Part shown: positions 20,792 through 29,945 of the stretch, one piece after another
Numbering within the stretch: the stretch's first letter is position 1
Layout: each line of letters begins with the position of its first letter
Assembly: GCF_000527175.1 (NCBI RefSeq)
Contig: NZ_AZUR01000001.1
Location: 2,332,501 to 2,396,500, forward strand
Source: Pseudogulbenkiania sp. MAI-1
Lineage (GTDB): Bacteria > Pseudomonadota > Gammaproteobacteria > Burkholderiales > Chromobacteriaceae
Length of the DNA stretch: 64,000 bases
Reading direction: 5' to 3'
Notes under the pieces: model-generated
Seen by the model: the letters and a program-made list of their open reading frames with translations, nothing else
Told to the model about the DNA's origin: nothing
Database searches by the model: none
Made by a program: the position numbers and the translations under genes

Positions 20792-21469
20792 TCAGGTAAC
20801 GCTGGTGCGACGCTGATTGTTACGGAAGAAGCCTTGCACTTCACGCTGCGATTGCTCGATATGCTTGCGCAAGAGACGCACCGCCCCCTTGACGTCGCCT
20901 CGCTCGCAAGCATCCAGAATCTGCATATGCTCCTCGTGTGAGCGGTCGTGCTTCGCCGCCATTGTCACACGCAATCGCAGCAGGCGCCCCATATGCTCTT
21001 GTACCGAACGGATCGCCGCGAGCAAGCGTGGACGATTGGCCGGTTCGTAGAGCGTGTCATGGAATTCTGCATTCAAATCGCTCCATTCTTGATCACTCAT
21101 GGCCGAGTGATAGGCCGCAAGCAGCTCGCGCGCGCGCGCGATGTCCACTGAGGCCATGTTCGGCACGGCAAGCTCCAAGGCGCGACATTCAAGCGCCAGC
21201 CGCATGTCGAGCATCTCGATGTAATCCATGACGGTGAGGGTCGCGACGACCGCGCCGACGTTCGGCGTAAACTTGACGAGCCCTTCGGACTGCAGTCGCA
21301 TCAGCGCCTCGCGAACCGGTATCTTACTCACCCCGAGCTGCGCCGCGACATCATCCTGACGGATTGGCGAGCCTTCGGCCAGCTCACCCTCGAGGATCCG
21401 ACGCTTAATTTCGACGTACGCACCTTCCGTAGCAGTTATCGTCGTCTTAGTAGGTTTTGCCTGGGCCAT
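20792..21469 (-). CDS. GntR-family regulator, FCD (FadR-like) type
   Basis: The 225-residue regulator has an N-terminal wHTH (about residues 12-75: AYVEIKRRILEGEL, IRQDDVAAQLGVSKIPVREALMRL, GLVKF) and a C-terminal all-helical FCD ligand domain. Its metal-binding pattern includes DLNAEFHDTLY (Asp, His) and the later HEEHMQILDA (His). The start at 21469 (MAQAKPTK) is preferred over an upstream frame without homology. FCD GntR proteins bind TNGTNNNACNA-like palindromes. The TNGTATACNA sites scattered through this window are good candidates for its operators. The effector is probably a small carboxylate or catabolic intermediate. Confidence 0.9.
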   Translation of the reverse strand: MAQAKPTKTTITATEGAYVEIKRRILEGELAEGSPIRQDDVAAQLGVSKIPVREALMRLQSEGLVKFTPNVGAVVATLTVMDYIEMLDMRLALECRALELAVPNMASVDIARARELLAAYHSAMSDQEWSDLNAEFHDTLYEPANRPRLLAAIRSVQEHMGRLLRLRVTMAAKHDRSHEEHMQILDACERGDVKGAVRLLRKHIEQSQREVQGFFRNNQRRTSVT

Positions 21470-22304
21470 TGTTAGCGATCCTAAATTTCTCTGCCTACAC
21501 ACACGATCCACTATGCAAGATGAGAGATTCCAATCACTTCCTGCACATTTATCGTAAAGTCCCACTTAGTTTTGGGGCCACTGAGATTTTGGTGTAAATT
21601 AATGAAAGGCACCCCTCACAGACATATCAGCAGCCGTTCAAGGGCATGGAAATCGTCAACTAGGGATGCCCATCTAAATCATATACAATCATTATAACAT
21701 CAGATACGAAGATGTGCTCCTAAGCGAACTCGGGGTAGACGCTCCCAAGGACAAATTGCACAGCCCGCCCCCAGGTAGTGAAACAACCTCTTCACAGGGT
21801 TTGCCGACACACAGCACACCATAGCATGCCCCCTCAGCCCTCCAGACCATGCACCGCCAGTTCGAGCAAGTCTATCCTCATACATCCGCGCACAAGGCTG
21901 AACTACCCTTTACCTTCGCACACTCCCGTCGCCACATAGGAACACATTGCAGGGACTGCGGCCCTGAGCGTTTTCCTGCCTGAACTTTAAGACCCTCTTA
22001 CCCAACCAGCCTTGCACCGCCCACACAAATCGTATACTATAAGCAATATATATTATCTGTTTTGTCCTCATTATTTTTGCCATGAGGATCAAATTCGGGG
22101 GTTGTAGCAGGGCATCGCTGCGTGTGTTTTCGCGAGCAGCGGCGCGGGTTACGTACTCAAACGCCTGTTGATGAAACGCTCTATGAGCACGAACACATAA
22201 GCAGTGACAACATTAACAACTTGATGACGACAGGATATATCTTGCCTGACGTGGCGAGTGCCCTCCCCATCGCTGTTTATATTTTTCAACGTATGGTGAT
22301 TGAT
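21470..22304. other. long divergent region between GntR and etfB
   Basis: About 835 bases. I see no gene. The frame that runs into etfB from 22122 lacks homology before the etfB start. AT-rich stretches near 21680 (atatacaatcattataac) may hold the GntR promoter, and the operator at 22032 lies 268 bases before etfB. Confidence 0.5.
22027..22042. promoter_or_regulatory. GntR-type operator, GTATAC core (site 4)
   Basis: Core GTATAC at 22032-22037 in aaaTCGTATACTAtaa fully fits TNGTATACNA. It lies upstream of etfB copy 1 in AT-rich DNA. Confidence 0.6.
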
Positions 22305-23054
22305 ATGAAACTAATGGTCCCGCTGAAAAGAGTAGTCGACTACAACGTCAAGGTCCGGGTGAAGTCGGACGGCACGGGCGTCGACCTCGCGAACGTAAAA
22401 ATGTCGATGAACCCGTTCGACGAGATCGCCGTGGAAGAAGCGGTACGACTCAAGGAAGCCGGCGCGGCGACAGAAGTGATCGTGGTGTCGGTGGGCGTGG
22501 CGCAGGCCCAGGAGACGCTGCGCTCCGCACTCGCGATGGGCGCAGACCGGGCGATCCTCGTCGAGTCGGACGACGACGTACAGCCGCTCGCCGTCGCCAA
22601 GATCCTCAAGGCGCTGGTCGACAAGGAACAGCCTCAGCTGATCATCCTCGGCAAGCAGGCGATCGACGATGACTCGAACCAGACGGGCCAGATGCTCGCG
22701 GCCCTCGCGGGCCTGCCGCAAGCCACGTTCGCGTCGAAGGTCACTGTCGCGGACGGCCGCGCCACCGTCACGCGCGAGGTGGACGGCGGCGCCGAGACGT
22801 TGTCGCTCACCTTGCCGGCCGTGGTGACGACCGACCTGCGCCTGAATGAACCGCGCTACGTGAAGCTGCCGGACATCATGAAGTCGAAGAAGAAGCCGCT
22901 CGATACGGTAAAGCCGGAGGACCTGGGTGTCGACGTCACACCGCGCCTGAAGACACTGAAGGTGGAAGAACCGCCGAAACGGGCCGCGGGGATCATCGTG
23001 CCGGACGTGAAAACGCTGGTCGAGAAGCTGAAAACAGAAGCCAAAGTGTTGTAA
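22305..23054 (+). CDS. etfB: electron transfer flavoprotein beta subunit (copy 1)
   Basis: The 249-residue EtfB starts MKLMVPLKRVVDYNVKVRV and has the AMP-binding ADRAILVE segment. The family signature region (VNEPRYVKLPDIMKSKKKP-like, here LNEPRYVKLPDIM) is also present. With EtfA it forms the soluble FAD/AMP heterodimer that takes electrons from flavin dehydrogenases and passes them to ETF-quinone oxidoreductase. The start at 22305 is set by homology. The gene is nearly identical to copy 2 (45354-46103, opposite strand) except for the first ~10 codons. GTATAC site 4 lies upstream. Confidence 0.95.
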   Translation: MKLMVPLKRVVDYNVKVRVKSDGTGVDLANVKMSMNPFDEIAVEEAVRLKEAGAATEVIVVSVGVAQAQETLRSALAMGADRAILVESDDDVQPLAVAKILKALVDKEQPQLIILGKQAIDDDSNQTGQMLAALAGLPQATFASKVTVADGRATVTREVDGGAETLSLTLPAVVTTDLRLNEPRYVKLPDIMKSKKKPLDTVKPEDLGVDVTPRLKTLKVEEPPKRAAGIIVPDVKTLVEKLKTEAKVL

Positions 23055-23990
23055 GAGGAGCGGACAGAGATGACGATTCTGGTAATTGCCGAACATGACA
23101 ACGTGTCGATCAAGTCGGCGACATTGAACACGGTCGCGGCCGCGACGAAGCTCGGCGGCGACATTCACGTCCTGGTCGCGGGCCACCAGGCCCAGGGGGC
23201 GGCCGATGCGGCGGCGAAGATCGCCGGGGTCGGCAAGGTGTTGCTGGCGGATGCGCCGCAACTGGCCGATGGTTTGGCGGAGAACGTCGAGGCGACGGCG
23301 CTGAACATCGTGAAGGACTACTCGCACATCCTCGTCGCGGCGACCGCCTATGGCAAGAACATCGCGCCGCGCATCGCGGCGAAACTGGATGTCGCGCAGA
23401 TTTCGGATATCACGGCCGTCGTCGGTGCGGACACGTTCAAGCGCCCGATCTACGCCGGCAACGCGATTGCCACCGTGCAATCGAGCGATGCGATCAAGGT
23501 CATCACCGTCCGTGCAACGGGTTTCGACCCGGTGGCGGCCGAAGGCGGCAGTGCGAGCCTCGAGAAAATCGAAGCGGCGGCGGAGGTTGGCAGCTCGCAG
23601 TTCGTGAGCCGTGAAGTGACGAAGCTGGACCGTCCGGAGCTGACGTCGGCCCGCATCATCGTTTCCGGCGGCCGGGGTCTTGGCAGTGGCGAGAACTTCA
23701 CGGCGGTGTTGGAACCGCTGGCGGACAAGCTGCAAGCCGCGCTGGGGGCCTCCCGAGCCGCGGTCGATGCCGGCTACGTTCCGAACGACTACCAGGTTGG
23801 CCAGACCGGCAAGATCGTGGCGCCGCAACTGTATATTGCGGTGGGCATTTCGGGAGCGATCCAGCACCTGGCGGGGATGACGGGTTCGAAGGTGATCGTG
23901 GCGATCAACCAGGACCCGGAAGCGCCGATCTTCAGCGTGGCGGATTATGGTCTGGTGGGGGATCTGTTCACGCTTGTGCCGGAACTGCTG
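22320..23990 (+). repeat. inverted duplication of etfBA, left copy
   Basis: About 1.67 kb is almost identical to the reverse complement of 44417-46090. Only scattered single-base differences are visible, for example around 23740-23760. Similarity begins and ends close to the coding limits: the first etfB codons and last etfA codons differ, as does all flanking DNA. Confidence 0.9.
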
Positions 23991-24008
23991 GAGAAACTCA
24001 ATACATGA
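23070..24008 (+). CDS. etfA: electron transfer flavoprotein alpha subunit (copy 1)
   Basis: The 312-residue EtfA has an N-terminal domain (MTILVIAEHDNVSIKSAT) and a C-terminal FAD domain with GGRGLGSGENF, RAAVDAGYVPNDYQVGQTGK, and the signature YIAVGISGAIQHLAGM plus KVIVAINQDPEAPIF. It starts 15 bases after etfB and is translated with it. It differs from copy 2 by a Pro/Ala change (INQDPEA against INQDAEA) and by its last residues (LEKLNT against LDELA). The two copies would produce interchangeable subunits. Confidence 0.95.
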   Translation: MTILVIAEHDNVSIKSATLNTVAAATKLGGDIHVLVAGHQAQGAADAAAKIAGVGKVLLADAPQLADGLAENVEATALNIVKDYSHILVAATAYGKNIAPRIAAKLDVAQISDITAVVGADTFKRPIYAGNAIATVQSSDAIKVITVRATGFDPVAAEGGSASLEKIEAAAEVGSSQFVSREVTKLDRPELTSARIIVSGGRGLGSGENFTAVLEPLADKLQAALGASRAAVDAGYVPNDYQVGQTGKIVAPQLYIAVGISGAIQHLAGMTGSKVIVAINQDPEAPIFSVADYGLVGDLFTLVPELLEKLNT

Positions 24009-24071
24009 CTACGCAAGCCAAAGTGAGCCGAGACATAGCGTAGCCAAGGCAGCAACAGGAAATCCACCACA

Positions 24072-24113
24072 GGCAAACGTTCGATGCGAAAGTTAGAGCA
24101 TCGAACGTTTGCC
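24072..24113. terminator. strong bidirectional hairpin terminator
   Basis: A perfect 16-bp stem (ggcaaacgttcgatgc / gcatcgaacgtttgcc) with a 10-base loop lies between the convergent ends of etfA copy 1 and the DUF3422 gene. It probably serves both. Confidence 0.75.
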
Positions 24114-24123
24114 ACTGTTATTG

Positions 24124-25395
24124 CTAATGAGAGCCTTTCTGCATAAAAACTTGGCGCAATCGATTTGTGCCGTAGAAAACAAGTGCAACGACAGGGATAA
24201 TCAAAGCCCCCTCGCCCACTTCGGGATCAAACGGCAAACCAAAATTCTCCAGCGCCTTCAGTGCAACAGAAATGAGGCTTAACACATAGTATGAAATAGC
24301 GGCCACTGACAAACCTTCTACCGCATGTTGCATCCTGAGTTGAGCATTCGCTGTCTGATTCATCCCAAGTAGTAATGCATTAGCTTGGCGTTCCTGAGCC
24401 AAATTAACCCTGGTACGTAAAAGGTTTGCAGCTCGTGCGACATGAGTGGCAAGTAATTCCTGCCTTTCCTGGGTTGAACGACAATTATTGATGGCAGGCG
24501 ATAACCTACGCTCCATGAACTCACCAATAGTTGGAACACCCTCAATTCTTTCTTCTCGCAACTCTGTTATTCGTGCACGAAGAAGATGGTCATAAGCTCG
24601 GGAAGCGTTAAAACGGCTACATTTACTGCTAAGAGATTGCACTCTCATCGCCAGGTTGGTAAGCGAAAGAAGCAATGTCGGGTCTTCACTGCTATCCGTA
24701 TTTGCATCCATTCTCTCCATAATGGTAAACAGCTCATTTTCCATCTGATCGAGCACGCCGGCCATTTTTCGAGCAATGGGCAAAGACAAAAGCGCCATCA
24801 TACGGTATGTCTCGATCTCATACAGCCTTTGCAATAATCGGCCAGCTTGAGATTCGCGGAAATCTAGATCAAGCACCAGGAAGCGTGAAAAACCATCCTG
24901 ATTAATATGCCAATCACACCAAGCCTCTCCTCCGGCCAATACACGACTCCCAACAAGAACCGGACCACAAAACCAACCCTTTAGCGATTCCTTTGCTTTG
25001 TGGGCCTCACTACCCTGCAAAACTTCTGCATGAAGAGCAACCAATCTTCTGCCTTCCAAATTGTTGAACCATTCTTTAGGGATAGAATCTATTGCTGCCC
25101 CATGAAAAGGCCCATCATCAGGGTTGGTTACTACAAATGTGAAAGTTGAAAATTCGGTATGTTTTTCCCACTTCAACTGAAAGTCGCCATGCACATATGA
25201 GACATGATTGACGTTACCATCAGGCACAGCCACCCCAAGGATATTGCAAAGTTTAACAAGCAAATCCATGTGAATATGCGGTTCATCCTCGCTGAAAATT
25301 GCAATATGCGACAGCCTAGCTCGCCCTTGAATTCTCAAGAAGGGACGTGCATGCACCTCATTAGCAAGCATTTCTCTCAAAGGATGATCAAGCAT
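24124..25395 (-). CDS. DUF3422 family membrane-anchored protein
   Basis: The 423-residue protein starts MLDHPLREMLANEVHARPF, the hallmark N-terminus of DUF3422. A long soluble middle with predicted helices (RLLQRLYEIETYRMMALL, ELFTIMERMD) is followed by two C-terminal membrane spans (about residues 360-380 and 390-410). The start at 25395 has ggag upstream; the longer frame lacks homology. The function of the family is not established. Codon use is AT-richer than the neighbouring etf genes. It is convergent with etfA copy 1 and stands alone. Confidence 0.85.
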   Translation of the reverse strand: MLDHPLREMLANEVHARPFLRIQGRARLSHIAIFSEDEPHIHMDLLVKLCNILGVAVPDGNVNHVSYVHGDFQLKWEKHTEFSTFTFVVTNPDDGPFHGAAIDSIPKEWFNNLEGRRLVALHAEVLQGSEAHKAKESLKGWFCGPVLVGSRVLAGGEAWCDWHINQDGFSRFLVLDLDFRESQAGRLLQRLYEIETYRMMALLSLPIARKMAGVLDQMENELFTIMERMDANTDSSEDPTLLLSLTNLAMRVQSLSSKCSRFNASRAYDHLLRARITELREERIEGVPTIGEFMERRLSPAINNCRSTQERQELLATHVARAANLLRTRVNLAQERQANALLLGMNQTANAQLRMQHAVEGLSVAAISYYVLSLISVALKALENFGLPFDPEVGEGALIIPVVALVFYGTNRLRQVFMQKGSH

Positions 25396-25501
25396 AAATA
25401 CTCCAATCAAGGACAAAAGGCATTCAGTCACAGCCTACCAACTACAGAGTAGTCTCAACATTTAAAGGGGATCAAATGGCCAAAATAAATAAAGCCCATT
25501 C

Positions 25502-25536
25502 AAAAAAAATGCCGATGCCATAACTATAGCATCGGC
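25502..25536 (-). terminator. orphan Rho-independent terminator (minus strand)
   Basis: Arms gccgatgc (25511-25518) and gcatcggc (25529-25536) form an 8-bp stem. On the minus strand it is followed by eight T (A run at 25502-25509 on the plus strand). No minus-strand gene ends before it, as the next DNA to the right is the ETF-QO promoter. It looks like the relic of a lost gene, or it shields DUF3422 from readthrough. Confidence 0.7.
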
Positions 25537-25655
25537 GAAGTCGCCATGATTGAAGCGATGGGAGAAAAAAAAGCAATCGTGAGTGAGAAATCTACCCCAG
25601 CCTCCACTGCTCTAGAGTAGCTCCCTGACCACAGATACATGGTAGCCTATCTCAC

Positions 25656-25675
25656 ATTTTTAGTATACTATTGAT
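25656..25675. promoter_or_regulatory. GntR-type operator, GTATAC core (site 5)
   Basis: TAGTATACTA at 25661-25670 is a perfect 10-bp palindrome matching TNGTATACNA. It lies about 160 bases upstream of the ETF-quinone oxidoreductase start and is the only marked signal in the 25537-25829 gap. Confidence 0.65.
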
Positions 25676-25829
25676 GTACAAATGTATCTGATTTACCACT
25701 GCAGGCCACACTGTAAGTCACCGCGGCATGGGTAGGCATCAGCATCTCGACGCAAGATTGGGCACCTAGCAGCATCGGGGCATCCCTGATGTAACACCTG
25801 ATGTGCTTACGCAAGATAAGGAGCAGAAA

Positions 25830-27461
25830 TTGGAAAGAGAGAGCATGGAATACGACGTGGTGATCGTGGGCGGCGGGCCTTCCGGCCTGACCGCGGCGAT
25901 TCGCCTCAAGCAGCTGGCAGCCGAGAAGGGCCAGGACATCAGCGTCTGTCTGCTGGAAAAGGGCTCCGAAATCGGCGCCCACATCCTGTCCGGCGCGGTG
26001 ATCGAACCAAAGACGCTGAACGAGCTGATCCCGGACTGGAAAGAGAAGGGCGCCCCGCTCAACACCCCGGCCAAGAAAGACCAGTTCCTGTTCCTGACTG
26101 AAACCGAGTCGATCCAGCTGCCCACCCCGCCGCAGATGAACAATCACGGCAACTACATCGTCAGCCTGGGCAACTTCTGTCGCTGGCTCGGCCCGCAGGC
26201 CGAAGAACTGGGCGTCGAAATCTATCCCGGCTTTGCCGCCGCCGAAGTGCTCTACCACCCGGACGGCTCGGTCAAGGGCGTGGCCACCGGCAACGTCGGC
26301 ACCGGCAAGAACGGCGATCTGGAAGGCGAACCCGGCATGGAACTGTGGGCCAAGCAGACCCTGTTCGCCGAAGGCTGTCGCGGCTCGCTCACCAAGACCC
26401 TGTTCGAGCGTTTCAAGCTGCGTGACGGCGCTGATCCGCAAACCTACGGCATCGGCATCAAGGAACTGTGGGAAGTCAAACCCGAGCTGCACCAACCGGG
26501 CAAGATCACCCACACCGTCGGCTGGCCGATGGACACCGCCACCTACGGCGGTTCCTTCCTCTACCACCTGGAAGACAACCTGGTGGCGGTCGGTTTCGTG
26601 ATCGGGCTCGACTATCAGAATCCGTACCTGTCGCCGTATGAAGAATTCCAGCGCTTCAAGACCCATCCGGCGGTGCGAGGCGTGTTCGAAGGTGGACGCC
26701 GCCTGTCCTACGGAGCCCGCGCCCTCTCCGAAGGCGGGCTGCAGAGCCTACCCAAGCTCACCTTCCCAGGCGGGGTGCTGATCGGCGATACCGCCGGCTT
26801 CCTCAACGTGCCGAAGATCAAGGGCACCCATACCGCGATGAAGTCCGGCATGCTGGCGGCCGAAGCGGTGTTCGCGGCGCTGACGGCCAACCCCGAAGCG
26901 CAGGGCCAGGAAGTGACCGGCTACAGCGCGGCGTTCCAGCAAAGCTGGCTGCGCGACGAACTGCACCAGGTGCGCAACATCCGCCCGTCGTTCCGCTGGG
27001 GCCTGTGGCCGGCGATGCTCTACTCGGCCATCGACACCTATCTGTTCCGGGGCAAGGCGCCGTGGACGCTGCATCACAAGCACGCCGACCACGAAACGCT
27101 GAAGCCGGCCGCCGAGTTCAGCCCGATCGCCTACCCGAAGCCGGATGGTGTGCTGACCTTCGACCGCCTGTCGTCGGTGTTCATCTCCAACACCAACCAC
27201 AGCGAAGACCAGCCGGCGCACCTCAAGCTCAAGGACCCGACGGTGCCGGTAGCAATCAACCTGAAGAAGTTCGCCGGCCCCGAGTCGCGCTTCTGCCCGG
27301 CAGGTGTGTACGAGTTCGTCGGCGAGGCGGATTCGCCGCGCCTACAGATCAACGCGCAGAACTGCGTGCACTGCAAGACCTGCGACATCAAGGACCCAAC
27401 CCAGAACATCAACTGGGTGACACCGGAAGGTGGTGGCGGGCCCAACTATCCGAATATGTGA
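25830..27461 (+). CDS. electron transfer flavoprotein-ubiquinone oxidoreductase
   Basis: The 543-residue ETF-QO takes electrons from reduced ETF to the quinone pool at the membrane. It has the FAD site EYDVVIVGGGPSGLTAAIRL, the ubiquinone/FAD region GGSFLYHLEDN, GVLIGDTAGFLNVPKIKGTHTAMKSG, and a C-terminal 4Fe-4S cluster motif CPAGVYEF ... NCVHCKTCDIKDP. The start is taken as TTG at 25830 because aaggag lies six bases upstream and homologues begin MERESMEYD; ATG 25845 is an alternative. It is the natural partner of the two EtfBA pairs here. GTATAC site 5 precedes it and proC follows 66 bases downstream. Confidence 0.95.
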   Translation: MERESMEYDVVIVGGGPSGLTAAIRLKQLAAEKGQDISVCLLEKGSEIGAHILSGAVIEPKTLNELIPDWKEKGAPLNTPAKKDQFLFLTETESIQLPTPPQMNNHGNYIVSLGNFCRWLGPQAEELGVEIYPGFAAAEVLYHPDGSVKGVATGNVGTGKNGDLEGEPGMELWAKQTLFAEGCRGSLTKTLFERFKLRDGADPQTYGIGIKELWEVKPELHQPGKITHTVGWPMDTATYGGSFLYHLEDNLVAVGFVIGLDYQNPYLSPYEEFQRFKTHPAVRGVFEGGRRLSYGARALSEGGLQSLPKLTFPGGVLIGDTAGFLNVPKIKGTHTAMKSGMLAAEAVFAALTANPEAQGQEVTGYSAAFQQSWLRDELHQVRNIRPSFRWGLWPAMLYSAIDTYLFRGKAPWTLHHKHADHETLKPAAEFSPIAYPKPDGVLTFDRLSSVFISNTNHSEDQPAHLKLKDPTVPVAINLKKFAGPESRFCPAGVYEFVGEADSPRLQINAQNCVHCKTCDIKDPTQNINWVTPEGGGGPNYPNM

Positions 27462-27527
27462 GCTTAGCCATAAACAACTTCCGGCCTTGCACCAGCAGTC
27501 AATTTTCAACAGTGAGGAGAGAAAACC

Positions 27528-28340
27528 ATGTCATTCACGATCACATTCATCGGCGGCGGCAACATGGCCAGAGCCATCATTGGCGGGCTGGCTAGCAAAA
27601 GCTTCTTGCCACAAAACATTCATGTCATTGACCCGAATGCGGGGCAAATCGATGATCTTGTCGCCACGCATCACATCAACGGTTCGACCGCGCTCACGGA
27701 AGAAGCGGCAAGATCAGATGTCATCATCTGGGCGATCAAACCTCAAATCATGAAACAGGTTGCGTCCTCCGTACAGCTGCAGAACAAAGATGCGCTACAT
27801 ATCAGCATTGCTGCGGGTATCAGAACAGACGATCTGGCAGCCTGGACAGGCAACGAAAACATCGTACGCATCATGCCTAACACCCCGGCCCTGATTGGGG
27901 CGGGGGTATCAGGGATATATGCGGGGGATGGCATAAACCAGGATCAACGCAATAAGGCAGAACTGATTGCAGGCACGCTGGGCAGCCACTTCTGGCTTGC
28001 CAACGAAAATGAAATGGATGACGTTACCGCCATCAGTGGCAGTGGACCCGCCTATATTTTCCACTTTCTGGAAGGGTACCAGAATGCCATCAAGTCACTC
28101 GGCTACAGCGACGACAGAAGCCGGGAGCTTGCCATCTTTGTTGCAGAGGGAGCCCTTGCGCTTGCAAAACACATGGGTATCGACTTCAAGACCTTGCGGG
28201 AACAAGTGACGTCAAAAGGCGGTACCACTGAAGCAGCCATCAAGCAGCTCGATGCATGCCAAACACAGGAAGCAATCAAAACTGCAATAGATGCAGCAAA
28301 AAACAGAGCCATTGAAATGAGTAAAGAATTTTCCAAATAA
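27528..28340 (+). CDS. proC: pyrroline-5-carboxylate reductase
   Basis: The 270-residue ProC has the N-terminal NADP-binding fold FIGGGNMARAIIGGL and the conserved VRIMPNTPALIGAG. The C-terminal signature AISGSGPAYIFHFLEG and VTSKGGTTEAAI (substrate pocket) follow. The ATG at 27528 has gaggaga upstream. It reduces pyrroline-5-carboxylate to proline. It lies directly after ETF-QO on the same strand and may be co-transcribed. That is unusual for a biosynthetic proC and hints at a role with cyclic imines formed by the catabolic genes here. A second, more divergent ProC-like gene sits at 54183. Confidence 0.92.
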   Translation: MSFTITFIGGGNMARAIIGGLASKSFLPQNIHVIDPNAGQIDDLVATHHINGSTALTEEAARSDVIIWAIKPQIMKQVASSVQLQNKDALHISIAAGIRTDDLAAWTGNENIVRIMPNTPALIGAGVSGIYAGDGINQDQRNKAELIAGTLGSHFWLANENEMDDVTAISGSGPAYIFHFLEGYQNAIKSLGYSDDRSRELAIFVAEGALALAKHMGIDFKTLREQVTSKGGTTEAAIKQLDACQTQEAIKTAIDAAKNRAIEMSKEFSK

Positions 28341-28404
28341 AGTGGTTCTTCTGCACAAATCAGTAATCATTCCCTATTCCCGTATCCCCGGACGCAGTTA
28401 AGCT

Positions 28405-28432
28405 AGTGTGGCCGTCCGGGGGCGGCCACACT
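28405..28432 (+). terminator. hairpin after proC
   Basis: A 10-bp perfect stem (agtgtggccg / cggccacact) with an 8-base loop lies 65 bases after the proC stop. There is no T run, so it is a weak or Rho-assisted terminator. Confidence 0.55.
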
Positions 28433-28609
28433 GGGTGAAGCGGTTCAAGATGGCGCCGGGCCTGCCGCGCCACCATCTGACACTCAAAGCGACAAAACCA
28501 TCACCTACTCACCTAACCATTTGAGACAACACTCTTGGCGCCCTCTGCAATGGCCCGCTAATAGCCTGTGCGGGGCACAGTAAAGAATCACCACCTAAAG
28601 GAAAACATC

Positions 28610-29554
28610 ATGGATACCCGTAAGCCACTTGACTTGCTGGCCGTATCTATCATGGGAGTATTATGCTTCATCTGGGCTCTACAACAGGTTGCACTGAAGT
28701 TTACTGCCAATGATATCTCACCGATGCTACAGATTGCTCTACGAGCAGGAATTGCAACAATTTTAGTGGCAATTACCATGCGGATTAAGGGTGAGTCGAT
28801 CACATTTCGTGATGGCACATTCTATCCAGGCATTTTGACTGGAACTCTCTTTGCCCTAGAGTTTCTTCTTATCGCCGAAGCCCTTCGACTGACAAGTGCA
28901 TCACATGTGGTGGTCTTTCTTTATACAGCCCCTGTTTTTTCAGCATTAGGCCTACATTGGCGCATACCGGAAGAAAAGCTGCAAAGCTTGCAATGGGCCG
29001 GGATTTTATTGGCACTCGCCGGCATTGCATTGACATTTCTTTTCCGAGCAGAAAACAAGCTATCCATTTTAACGATCAATCCTAGCGATACCTTATTAGG
29101 CGATGGGCTTGCCTTGCTGGGAGGGGCTGCTTGGGGAGTAGCTACTATTGCTGTTCGCTGCTCATCGCTAGCGGGCGCAAGCGCTTGCAAAACATCAATT
29201 TACTACTTAACGATAACGTTTGTTGTTTTGCTGTCAGCAGCGTTCTATTCAGGACAAGCAAAATTCAACAACAACGCAGTGGTTTGGATAAGCTTGGCCT
29301 TTCAAGCCATAATCGTGTCTTTTGTGAGTTTCTTTGGCTGGCTTTGGTTGCTCAAGAAATATCTGGCTTCAAGCCTGGGTGCCTTTTCCTTTTTAACACC
29401 AATGCTTGGCGTCGTTTTAGGTAACTTTTTGCTCAACGAGCCGATTGAATCGAGCTTCTTACTAGGGGCAATATTAGTCCTTACCGGCATCTCTTTAGTG
29501 ATTGGCCACAATTACCTTGCCAAATTTTTCAACTCAAGAAATAGCCTATATTAA
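28610..29554 (+). CDS. EamA-family (DMT) transporter
   Basis: The 314-residue inner-membrane protein has ten predicted helices and two EamA repeats (N-half around FIWALQQVALKFTANDISP, C-half around AWGVATIAVRCSS ... FGWLWLLKKYLASSLGAFSFL). The ATG at 28610 has aaaggaaa upstream; the extension to 28568 is not supported. It stands alone with AT-rich codon use. Substrate and direction are unknown; many relatives export amino acids or metabolites. Confidence 0.88.
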   Translation: MDTRKPLDLLAVSIMGVLCFIWALQQVALKFTANDISPMLQIALRAGIATILVAITMRIKGESITFRDGTFYPGILTGTLFALEFLLIAEALRLTSASHVVVFLYTAPVFSALGLHWRIPEEKLQSLQWAGILLALAGIALTFLFRAENKLSILTINPSDTLLGDGLALLGGAAWGVATIAVRCSSLAGASACKTSIYYLTITFVVLLSAAFYSGQAKFNNNAVVWISLAFQAIIVSFVSFFGWLWLLKKYLASSLGAFSFLTPMLGVVLGNFLLNEPIESSFLLGAILVLTGISLVIGHNYLAKFFNSRNSLY

Positions 29555-29726
29555 TATTTTATAGGAGCGCCATTTTAAATAACTCACGTCAGCAATTGTC
29601 CGCATGAATACTCAACCCGAGCCGGGGATGAGTCAATCCCGCCAGATCTCGCTGCCGATATCTGTGGACTGAAACAAGATATTCCAATCGCGGTGAGAGT
29701 GCATACTGAATTTCCAAACAAAAAAA

Positions 29727-29747
29727 GAGGGAGACAATCTCCCCCTC
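29727..29747 (-). terminator. Rho-independent terminator of the gltI remnant
   Basis: On the minus strand a G-rich/C-rich stem (gaggggga / tctccctc, with a two-base bulge) is followed by TTTTTTTG (A run at 29720-29726 on the plus strand). It lies just past the stop of the gltI remnant. Confidence 0.7.
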
Positions 29748-29771
29748 CTCCAGGCCATCAGTCAGGATTAC

Positions 29772-29945
29772 AACTACTCGGCAAGCTTGTCAGTCGGTTT
29801 GGCAATCAGTGCCTTCAGCCCTTTGTGACATCGGGCAGCCCATGCTCAGGCCCTTGCCTGGGGTCGAGCTTTGGAACCACTTGGCATACATCTTGTTGAC
29901 CTCCCCAGACTGGTACAACGCCTTGATGGCGTTACCCCTGCTGAT
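29772..29945 (-). pseudogene. C-terminal remnant of a GltI-like glutamate/aspartate-binding protein
   Basis: Minus-strand translation gives GNAIKALYQSGEVNKMYAKWF, then PGKGLSMGCPMS. After a frameshift it gives GLKALIAKPTDKLAE and a stop. This is the normal end of family-3 glutamate/aspartate-binding proteins (GltI type), with its own terminator. The first ~240 residues are absent: the remnant begins right at the end of the CoA lyase gene. A glutamate uptake gene once lay directly downstream of the glutamate mutase cluster. The rest of 29555-29771 holds nothing I recognise. Confidence 0.75.

Noticed and set aside
22122..22304. N-terminal extension of EtfB copy 1
   Set aside because: EtfB homology begins at MKLMVP (22305); the extension is not present in copy 2.
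22311..23867. 518-codon minus-strand frame opposite etfBA (also 44928-46094 opposite copy 2)
   Set aside because: Arg/His-rich antisense of high-GC etf genes; the etf frames are certain.
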